This document shows positions 1-5,230 of a DNA stretch of 9,303 bases, in pieces; the stretch's first letter is position 1; every line of letters starts with the position of its first letter. Under the pieces are notes generated by a model. It searched no databases, was not told where the DNA came from, and saw only the letters and a list, made by a program, of their open reading frames with translations. Origin of the DNA: a bacterium (GTDB lineage Bacteria; Patescibacteriota; Minisyncoccia; Phycocordibacterales; UBA10002); assembly GCA_030649775.1 (NCBI GenBank), contig JAUSFR010000021.1, positions 1-9,303 on the forward strand, written 5' to 3'. Both the position numbers and the translations under genes were made by a program.

Positions 1-142
1 TGAATCCATTCGGACGGGTTCCCGCGGAGGCGGGAATCCAGTATAGAGCCCTTTTTTGAGGCTCTGGATTCCCTTTTTCCCGCCTTCGCTAAAAGCTACG
101 GACGGGCAGGCAAGGAAATGACATCGATTGCGTAGGTCCTAT
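1..142. mobile_element. Partial MITE-like repeat, copy 1 (right portion)
   Basis: The window opens inside a non-coding repeat element. Its right end, TGCGTAGGTCCTAT at 129-142, matches the right end of the complete copy at 7321-7472 apart from flanking bases. The block GAATCCAGTATA followed by GGCTCTGGATTCC also matches that copy. The body is full of hairpins: TTCCCGC (19-25) with GCGGGAA (30-36), AGAGCC (45-50) with GGCTCT (60-65), and GGGAATCCAG (32-41) with CTGGATTCCC (64-73). No protein is encoded, so any transposition would need an enzyme from elsewhere. The right end lies 5 bp from the stop codon of uvrB, where the hairpins could act as its transcription terminator. The left end is outside the window. 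Confidence 0.75.
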
Positions 143-147
143 CATAG

Positions 148-2319
148 TCAGAGGCGGGTTATTTTGAGGGGCGGGGCATCTTCATGTCCCCTTCCCGCGT
201 TCGTCCCGCGCTTTTTTTTGCTCTTCGTTTCTTTTTCTTCCTCGTCCTTTGCCATACGGAGAAGCGCCGTGATTTCATCCCGTAGGAGCGCAGCGGTTTC
301 AAAGTCCAAAATCTTTACCGCCGAGTTCATCTGGACTCGTTTTTCTTTAAGGAGTTGGTCAAGTTTTTTCGTCTTAAGTGTTTCTTTGTCTACTTGAAGC
401 AGTTTGTGTACCGCCTTGTCGTGCTCTACACCCAGTGACTCCATAATATCGCGCACCTTTTTGACAATCGTCTTTGGCGTAATGCCGTGTTTGGTATTGT
501 AGGCAACCTGAATAGCGCGACGGCGGTTTGTTTCCTTCATCGCACGTTCTATGGAACCGGTCAGCACATCCGCATAGAGTATGACGCGCCCTGCTACATT
601 TCGAGCGGCACGCCCAATAATTTGAATAAGCGACGTCTCCGAACGGAGAAATCCTTCGCGGTCGGCGTCAAGAATACCAATGAGTGACACCTCGGGAAGG
701 TCCAACCCTTCTCGCAGGAGGTTTACGCCCACAATCACATCAAATACCCCCTTGCGAAAGTTAGAAAGAATAGTAATGCGGTCCAGTGTCTCCACGTCGC
801 TATGGAGATATTCGGTCTTAATCCCCTTTTCCTTGAGAAACTCCGAAAGGTCTTCCGCCATTTTTTTGGTAAGTGTGGTCGCAATCACGCGCCCACCGGC
901 TTTAATGTCCTTTTCGGCTTCTGCGATAAAATCCTTTATTTGACCTCCATATTTCCCTTTTTCCATCACGGGACGAATTTCAACCTGCGGGTCAATAAGA
1001 CCGGTTGGCCTAATCACTTGCTCCACAATACGGGAATTCGGCAAGCCGGGCTTTCCGCATTTTTCATATTCATACGGCCCGGGAGTAGCCGAGGTAAATA
1101 GTACCTGTCCTACGCGCTCTTCAAACTCGTTAAATTTGAGCGGGCGGTTATCCTTCGCGGACGGTAGACGAAACCCATGGTCAACAAGCGACTCCTTGCG
1201 AGCTTGGTCACCCGCGTACATCGCCCGAATCTGAGGAACGGTGACATGCGACTCATCAATCACCGTCAGAAAGCCTGCCCCGTGGTCGCCTTGCGACTTT
1301 ACGGGGTCGGAAAACATTTCCGCATTCTTGTGAAAATACGAAATAAGCGTATCGGGCGCTTCACCGGGGAGCTTGCCCGAAAAGTGGCGAGAATAGTTTT
1401 CAATACCGTTACAATAGCCAACCTCCTTGAGCATCGCGAGGTCATAGCTTGTTCGGCGTTTCAAACGCTCCGCTTCCAAGTTCTTCCCCGCCTTAGCGAG
1501 TTGCTTCAATCGCTCCTTTAGTTCTAGTTTGATGGTCGCTATCGCTTTTCCGCGCTCATCTTCGGGAGTGATGAAATGCCGCGCGGGAAAAATAAAGACG
1601 CTTTCCACATTTTCGAGGAGCTTTCGGCTCACCGGGTCAATTTTCTGTATTCCCTCCACGATTTCAGTATCAAATTCAATACGGTAAATAACCCGCTCAC
1701 TCTGTGGTTGAACTTCCAAAACATTCCCGAGTGCTCGAAACATTCCCGGAGTAAGGTCGGCGGTGGTACGAGTATAATGAATGCCGATAAGCGCGCGAAT
1801 AAGCTCACCACGCGAAAGTGACATTCCCTTTGTAATTTTTCGATTTACCTTTTCGTACTCCTCGGGACTTCCCAAGCCGTAAATACAGGAAACCGAGGCA
1901 ACCACAATGACATCCTTTCGGGTAAGGAGTGCCTGCGTGGAGGCGTGCCGAAGCCTTTCAATTTCTTCATTAATCTGCGCCTCTTTCTCTATATAGGTGT
2001 CCGTCGTCGGCAAGTACGCCTCCGGCTGATAGAAGTCGTAGTACGACACAAAGTAATGTACGGCATTGTCGGGAAAAAATTCTTTGTACTCCTGCGCGAG
2101 TTGCGCGGCAAGCGTTTTATTGTGTGCGATAACGAGCGTTGGCTTGCCGATATTCGCGATGACATTCGCCACGGTAAAGGTTTTACCGCTTCCGGTAACC
2201 CCAAGAAGCGTCTGGTGCGAGACGCCTTTCTTTACCCCTTCCGTAAGCTCCTTAATGGCTTTTGGCTGGTCTCCCGCAGGGCTATATTCGGTTTTAAGTT
2301 TAAACCTTCCTGTGAGCAT
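148..2319 (-). CDS. uvrB: UvrABC system protein B (excinuclease subunit)
   Basis: UvrB is the DNA-damage-verifying ATPase of nucleotide excision repair in the cytoplasm. It is loaded by UvrA and then recruits UvrC. The 723-residue protein starts with the family's usual opening (PAGDQPKAI at 15-23). Walker A is GVTGSGKT at about 40-47, the damage-probing beta-hairpin region YYDFYQPEAYLP at 93-104, the DESH box at 355-358, TSATPG at 409-414 and helicase motif VI (QIIGRAARN) at 566-574. A C-terminal UVR motif lies at about 653-688, ending in a charged Lys/Glu tail. The protein is somewhat longer than usual. One cause is an extra stretch of about 16-20 residues at 330-349, just before DESH, that coincides with a DNA inverted repeat. 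A -10 box (2331-2336) sits 11 nt before the ATG and no Shine-Dalgarno is visible. The gene stands alone and its 3' end touches repeat copy 1. Confidence 0.97.
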   Translation of the reverse strand: MLTGRFKLKTEYSPAGDQPKAIKELTEGVKKGVSHQTLLGVTGSGKTFTVANVIANIGKPTLVIAHNKTLAAQLAQEYKEFFPDNAVHYFVSYYDFYQPEAYLPTTDTYIEKEAQINEEIERLRHASTQALLTRKDVIVVASVSCIYGLGSPEEYEKVNRKITKGMSLSRGELIRALIGIHYTRTTADLTPGMFRALGNVLEVQPQSERVIYRIEFDTEIVEGIQKIDPVSRKLLENVESVFIFPARHFITPEDERGKAIATIKLELKERLKQLAKAGKNLEAERLKRRTSYDLAMLKEVGYCNGIENYSRHFSGKLPGEAPDTLISYFHKNAEMFSDPVKSQGDHGAGFLTVIDESHVTVPQIRAMYAGDQARKESLVDHGFRLPSAKDNRPLKFNEFEERVGQVLFTSATPGPYEYEKCGKPGLPNSRIVEQVIRPTGLIDPQVEIRPVMEKGKYGGQIKDFIAEAEKDIKAGGRVIATTLTKKMAEDLSEFLKEKGIKTEYLHSDVETLDRITILSNFRKGVFDVIVGVNLLREGLDLPEVSLIGILDADREGFLRSETSLIQIIGRAARNVAGRVILYADVLTGSIERAMKETNRRRAIQVAYNTKHGITPKTIVKKVRDIMESLGVEHDKAVHKLLQVDKETLKTKKLDQLLKEKRVQMNSAVKILDFETAALLRDEITALLRMAKDEEEKETKSKKKRGTNAGRGHEDAPPLKITRL
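1278..1306. repeat. Inverted repeat within the uvrB insertion
   Basis: Outer arms CCCCGT (1278-1283) and ACGGGG (1301-1306) enclose inner arms GTCGC (1285-1289) and GCGAC (1293-1297), giving an imperfect 11-bp stem with a three-base loop. It encodes UvrB residues 338-348, which fall inside a segment that has no counterpart in canonical UvrB between the Tyr-Phe/Leu of the GEAP-type motif and the DESH box. The reading frame is open through it. Confidence 0.6.
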
Positions 2320-2330
2320 AGATGCACGCT

Positions 2331-2336
2331 ACTATA
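2331..2336 (-). promoter_or_regulatory. Predicted uvrB -10 box
   Basis: On the minus strand this reads TATAGT, a 5/6 match to the bacterial -10 consensus, placed 11 nt before the uvrB ATG. Transcription starting about 7 nt downstream would leave a leader of only some 4-5 nt. No convincing -35 box is present at 16-18 nt spacing, so confidence is moderate. It is divergent from the promoter of the next gene. Confidence 0.45.
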
Positions 2337-2366
2337 TCGCACTCGAGCCACTTTAGAAACAATCAC

Positions 2367-2394
2367 TTGAAAAAAATGGTGAGCACTGTATGCT
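2367..2394 (+). promoter_or_regulatory. Predicted promoter for the small plus-strand gene
   Basis: TTGAAA (2367-2372, 5/6 match to the -35 consensus) is followed after 16 nt by TATGCT (2389-2394, 4/6 match to the -10 consensus). The start point would be near 2399-2401, so the transcript would begin at or beside the ATG at 2399. If real, this excludes the upstream ATG at 2390, which lies inside the -10 box. Confidence 0.4.
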
Positions 2395-2398
2395 CCAG

Positions 2399-2785
2399 AT
2401 GAATGCACCTTATTTATCTATGAATACTCCCCAATCCGCACTGGATGCCGGCATCGAACGATTTCGGCAAGTGAAATACACAGAAGAAGAAATTGCTCAA
2501 ATTACGGCGTTCTTGGAACGCTTCTGCTCTACGGGAATACTCTTCCTCACCGAACTTTTTATCAGGGCACGCATTTACAAGCATCGAAAACCCCTGGAAA
2601 TAGTACTTACCGCCTGCCGAAAGTACGATGAGCTTGTCTGGAAATACAGCACCCCTGGACGCTATGGGGACCCGGACGACCCGACCTGTAGCCCACCAGG
2701 CGAATGCCGTGGAGCGCATAATGCCGGCGCCGTTGCCAGAGTTTATCTAGACATTGAGCTTCCTTTCCCGAAGGGAATTCATTGA
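2399..2785 (+). CDS. Hypothetical protein, about 128 residues
   Basis: I do not recognise a family. The protein has a charged, probably helical N-terminal half (segments such as KYTEEEIAQITAFLERF and RKPLEIVLTACRKYDELVWKY). A loop-like Pro/Gly/Asp-rich region around residues 80-105 carries two cysteines (DPTCSPPGEC), and the end is hydrophobic (ARVYLDIELPF). No signal peptide or clear membrane segment is seen, so a cytoplasmic protein is likely. The start is uncertain. ATG 2399 fits the predicted promoter. ATG 2390 has a possible Shine-Dalgarno (GGTGAG, 2378-2383), and ATG 2420 is also in frame. The reality of the gene is supported by an upstream promoter-like sequence and a terminator hairpin 25 nt after the stop. 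It is divergent from uvrB and convergent with the next small gene. Confidence 0.6.
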   Translation: MNAPYLSMNTPQSALDAGIERFRQVKYTEEEIAQITAFLERFCSTGILFLTELFIRARIYKHRKPLEIVLTACRKYDELVWKYSTPGRYGDPDDPTCSPPGECRGAHNAGAVARVYLDIELPFPKGIH

Positions 2786-2810
2786 CGATACTTCCTCAAA
2801 TCTTCGCATC

Positions 2811-2835
2811 GGCGCCTGAAATACGGCGCCTTTTT
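2811..2835 (+). terminator. Intrinsic terminator of the small plus-strand gene
   Basis: GGCGCC (2811-2816) pairs with GGCGCC (2825-2830) across an 8-nt loop and is followed at once by five T residues. It sits 25 nt after the stop codon at 2783-2785, the normal place for a Rho-independent terminator reading to the right. Confidence 0.75.
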
Positions 2836-2840
2836 CTTAC

Positions 2841-2871
2841 AAAAAACCGCCGAGAAAGTACTTTCTCGGCG
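2841..2871 (-). terminator. Intrinsic terminator of the small minus-strand gene
   Basis: A perfect 11-bp inverted repeat, CGCCGAGAAAG (2848-2858) with CTTTCTCGGCG (2861-2871), is followed on the minus strand by G and six T residues (2847-2841). It lies 16 nt beyond the stop of the minus-strand gene at 2888. On the plus strand it is followed by a more distant T-run (ATACG then seven T), so it may also act as a backstop for rightward transcription. Confidence 0.8.
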
Positions 2872-2887
2872 ATACGTTTTTTTGTGT

Positions 2888-3100
2888 TTATCCTCCACCA
2901 CGGTACAAGAAGCGTTCCCGGCGTAAAAGTTCCAAACTGAAGAACTCCATTGGAGAAATCCACCCCTTCCACTCGTGGAACATTACCCGCACCCTTTCCA
3001 CGTAGCCATCTATCCACGCAATCCGACCGTGAAATATAGACTCGGGAGAAACTTCGCCGTCGCCATCCTCCGCAATAAAGAGCTTACTCGGTGTATTCAT
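2888..3100 (-). CDS. Hypothetical small protein, 70 residues
   Basis: I do not recognise a family. The 70-residue product has an acidic N-terminal third (FIAEDGDGEVSPES), a middle rich in aromatic and charged residues (HGRIAWIDGYVERVRVMFHEWKGW) and a basic C-terminus ending YRGGG. No membrane segment is apparent. An in-frame TAA lies 2 codons upstream of the ATG, so 3100 is the earliest ATG start. No Shine-Dalgarno stands directly before it. A purine-rich GAGGAGGAAGAG lies about 30 nt upstream, too far to serve this start. Support comes from a perfect terminator hairpin directly downstream and the open frame filling the gap. It could still be a chance frame, so confidence is moderate. Confidence 0.5.
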   Translation of the reverse strand: MNTPSKLFIAEDGDGEVSPESIFHGRIAWIDGYVERVRVMFHEWKGWISPMEFFSLELLRRERFLYRGGG

Positions 3101-3163
3101 TTTTTAAAACGTTAAGGTTCACTGTTTGCTCTTCCTCCTCACGCACAGGCACAAGGTAAGAAC

Positions 3164-3194
3164 AAAAGAGCCACTCGTTCTTGAGGGCTCTTTT
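3164..3194. terminator. Bidirectional terminator-like hairpin
   Basis: AAAAGAGCC (3164-3172) pairs with GGCTCTTTT (3186-3194). Inner CTC (3174-3176) pairs with GAG (3183-3185) past one bulged A, giving about 12 bp. The A-run before and T-run after the stem make it symmetric, so it could stop transcripts in either direction. No obvious gene ends here. It may insulate the upstream region of the minus-strand gene at 3100 from the leader of the plus-strand gene at 3467, or attenuate transcription toward that gene. Confidence 0.5.
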
Positions 3195-3466
3195 CTAACA
3201 TCTGGTGGAGGGGAGAGTTATCGCAGATTGCACAAAAGAGACCTCAAGGTGGTGAGGTGAATCTTTGCGACGACGATAGAGCTTCTTCCTGTCATTTCTC
3301 CATCGTACCCCGTCCCCAAAAACTGTCAACCTCGGGTGTGGATAAGAGAATAAGAGGAGTGTCCTTCTCCCTGTTCACCTCTGGACAGGGGGTGTGGATA
3401 CTGTAGGCTTCATCCTGGAAACATAGTCCTCTGGCCTATATGCAGGCCTAACAAAAAAGGAACACT
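3195..3466 (+). other. Gene-free leader before the PheA-TyrA fusion, with hairpins and DnaA-box-like repeats
   Basis: No convincing gene lies between 3101 and 3466. The stretch holds a hairpin ACCTCA (3241-3246)/TGAGGT (3253-3258). It also holds a stem of about 10 bp with two G-U pairs between 3367-3376 and 3383-3392, which competes with a shorter pairing of GGAG (3356-3359) with CTCC (3367-3370). GGGTGTGGATA occurs twice (3334-3344 and 3390-3400). The first copy contains TGTGGATAA (3337-3345), the exact reverse complement of the classical DnaA box, and the second has one mismatch. A weak promoter, TTCACC (3374-3379), 17 nt, GATACT (3397-3402), would give a leader of about 58 nt. GGCCT/AGGCC forms a small stem shortly before the ribosome site. 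The function is unknown. Regulation of the downstream gene is the simplest guess. Confidence 0.4.
3457..3462 (+). promoter_or_regulatory. Shine-Dalgarno site of the PheA-TyrA fusion
   Basis: AAGGAA ends 4 nt before the ATG at 3467 and supports that start over the second ATG three codons later. It is the clearest ribosome binding site in the window. The other start codons mostly have a -10 box rather than a Shine-Dalgarno just upstream. Confidence 0.6.
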
Positions 3467-5149
3467 ATGACGAAAATGAAGATTTTGGTCCTTGATGCCT
3501 TTACAAATGGATCCGAGGCAGCGCGAGCCTTTATTCAAAGGCAAGGCTGGACAGAGACGGATTGTGAGTTCGTCTTTTGCGGTACTCACTCCAATATATT
3601 CAAGCGTCTTACCGAGGGACCCGCCTATGCCGTCGTTCCCATTCGAAACTCAATCGCTGGTGAAGTCACGGAGGTGACGAAGCTCCTGGACGGGTTTCGG
3701 GGAATGGGATATGACCTACAGGAACAAGACCAACTTGACCTTCAGATCAATCACTGCCTCTTGGCACCTCAACACGTTAGCCGAGCTGAAGAGCTTCAGC
3801 GTGTGATGTCGCACGAGAAAGCAATGGAGCAGTGTGGCAAATACCTCAACTCAATCGGGATCACTCCCGACAGGCGCAGTAAGCGTGATTCTACCGGCAA
3901 CGCAGCAAAGGCTGTGGCCAAGCTCGGACCCAACGTGAAAATCGGGGCCATTGCTCCAAAGGTAGCGGCCGAGGAATATAAACTGAAAATTTTGGCCGAG
4001 CGCATTCAAGATGTCCTGGACAATAAGACGAGGTTTGTGCTCCTTCAAAACGAGGCGACGGTCAGACAGGTCGTCGTCGGCATTATCGGTATCAATGGCC
4101 GCTTCGGTACAATGCTTAGGGAATTCTTTGAGCAACTTGGCTGTACGGTTATCGGTTCTGACAGAGATAAGCCGACTGATTTTACGAATGAGCAAATTGT
4201 CGTGAAGTCGGATGTGGTACTTTTCTCGCTTTCCATTAAGAGAACCGTGGAGGTTATACAATCTCTAGCGCCTCTGAGTCGAGAAGACCAGCTCTGGATG
4301 GACGTCACTTCCGTCAAGCAACCCGCTGTCAAAGCAATGCTTCAAAGCAAAGCCCAGGTAGTAGGCCTTCACCCCATGTTCCGTCCCGATGTACCATTTG
4401 ATGGACAAACCATAGTGGCCTGTCTGGTACATCTGACCATGCAACACTGGAAGACATGGGTCGTTAATGTCCTGACTGCCACCCGCGCCCGAATCAAGTG
4501 GAGCACCCCTGCCGAACATGACGGATACATGACGACGGTTCAGGTCATCCCCCATTTGGCTAACCTGACCAGCGCCTTACTCATCACAGAGGCTGGTGTG
4601 TCAGTGAGTGAGAGTCTTGCCTTTACGAGTCCTTTCTATCGGGTGATGTTTTCACTTATGGGGCGGCTCGTGAGTCAGAGCCCAGACCTCTATACGTCAA
4701 TCGTCATAGAGAATCCCGAGACGGTGAGCATGCTCGAGCGACGGATTGCGATTGAACAACGGCTCCTAGAAATGATCCGTCGCAAAGATCGCGATGCTTT
4801 CGAAGTGCTGTTCAAGCAAGCAAACGAGCACTTTGGTCCTGTGGTTACCAAAGAAGCCAACGAGTTATTCATGAGAATCCTCGGGGTTCTAAGCACACTC
4901 TATGGCAAGAACTCGGTAATTCTGGAGTTTAGCAAGGTACAAAGTCGACCAGGGCTCTTGGAGCGAATTTCCAAGGTCTTTAGTCAACATCAAATCAACC
5001 TCACGGGGATTAACTCCGTAACTCTTGATGGTCAACGACTGCAATTTACAATCAGTTTTGAACAGGAACGTGAATCGGAAGAAGTTTGTCGGGCGCTTGC
5101 GGAAATCGAGAAGTGCCACGATCTCCGAGCAAAAATCATTGCCGGATAA
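3467..5149 (+). CDS. Prephenate dehydratase-prephenate dehydrogenase-ACT fusion protein
   Basis: This 560-residue protein joins the two enzymes that split prephenate toward phenylalanine and tyrosine. Residues about 4-193 are a dehydratase (PheA) domain. It has VPIRNS at 57-62, SHEKAMEQCGKYL at 115-127, an AIAPKVAAEEYKLKILAERIQD segment and the TRF motif at 188-190. Residues about 203-460 are a dehydrogenase (TyrA) domain. It has the NAD-binding GxxGxxG at 208-214, LHPMF with the expected catalytic His302, EHD at 350-352, IPH at 361-363, SPFYR at 388-392 and GRLVSQSPDLYTSI at 399-412. Residues about 483-545 are an ACT domain (RPGLLERISKVFSQHQINLTGI), as found in feedback-regulated PheA/TyrA. 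No chorismate mutase domain is visible. The family's GPxGTFS opening is replaced by DAFTNGSEAA, and the Glu of PxENS is Arg. The ACT ESRP-type motif is also altered, so dehydratase activity and Phe control are uncertain. The gene is monocistronic, with its own leader and terminator. Confidence 0.9.
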   Translation: MTKMKILVLDAFTNGSEAARAFIQRQGWTETDCEFVFCGTHSNIFKRLTEGPAYAVVPIRNSIAGEVTEVTKLLDGFRGMGYDLQEQDQLDLQINHCLLAPQHVSRAEELQRVMSHEKAMEQCGKYLNSIGITPDRRSKRDSTGNAAKAVAKLGPNVKIGAIAPKVAAEEYKLKILAERIQDVLDNKTRFVLLQNEATVRQVVVGIIGINGRFGTMLREFFEQLGCTVIGSDRDKPTDFTNEQIVVKSDVVLFSLSIKRTVEVIQSLAPLSREDQLWMDVTSVKQPAVKAMLQSKAQVVGLHPMFRPDVPFDGQTIVACLVHLTMQHWKTWVVNVLTATRARIKWSTPAEHDGYMTTVQVIPHLANLTSALLITEAGVSVSESLAFTSPFYRVMFSLMGRLVSQSPDLYTSIVIENPETVSMLERRIAIEQRLLEMIRRKDRDAFEVLFKQANEHFGPVVTKEANELFMRILGVLSTLYGKNSVILEFSKVQSRPGLLERISKVFSQHQINLTGINSVTLDGQRLQFTISFEQERESEEVCRALAEIEKCHDLRAKIIAG

Positions 5150-5201
5150 AATCTTAATGGACGGGCGACCTTGCCCCCAACTAGGAACATTACGGAAAAC
5201 C

Positions 5202-5230
5202 GACCCTTGCATAAGCAGGGGTCATTTTTT
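5202..5230 (+). terminator. Intrinsic terminator of the PheA-TyrA fusion gene
   Basis: GACCCTTGC (5202-5210) pairs with GCAGGGGTC (5215-5223) around an ATAA loop, nine pairs with one G-U, followed by A and six T residues (5225-5230). It reads to the right, 52 nt after the stop of the fusion gene. Its right arm contains the stop codon of the convergent tgt gene (5222-5224), so the two 3' ends overlap. Confidence 0.85.

Noticed and set aside
2414..2719. 101-codon minus-strand open frame opposite the gene at 2399
   Set aside because: It lacks a promoter and terminator of its own, while the plus-strand frame has both. It is treated as a shadow.
2796..3017. 73-codon minus-strand open frame overlapping the gene at 2888
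   Set aside because: It runs through the strong terminator at 2841-2871 and has a lopsided basic tail. The 70-residue frame ends just before that terminator and is preferred.
3230..3270. Possible T-box riboswitch (AAGGTGGTGAGGT resembles the AGGGTGG core)
   Set aside because: The following ACCGCG-type partner and a matching antiterminator/terminator pair are missing. The sequence is better explained as a simple ACCTCA/TGAGGT hairpin.
3195..3466. Chromosome replication origin
   Set aside because: Only two DnaA-box-like sites are present, with no dnaA/dnaN neighbour and no clear AT-rich unwinding region. It is kept only as a question in the findings.
4720..4850. Chorismate mutase (AroQ) helices within the PheA-TyrA fusion
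   Set aside because: The charged helical stretch RRIAIEQRLLEMIRRKDRDAF fits the normal helical dimerisation domain of TyrA, and the AroQ active-site pattern is not seen.
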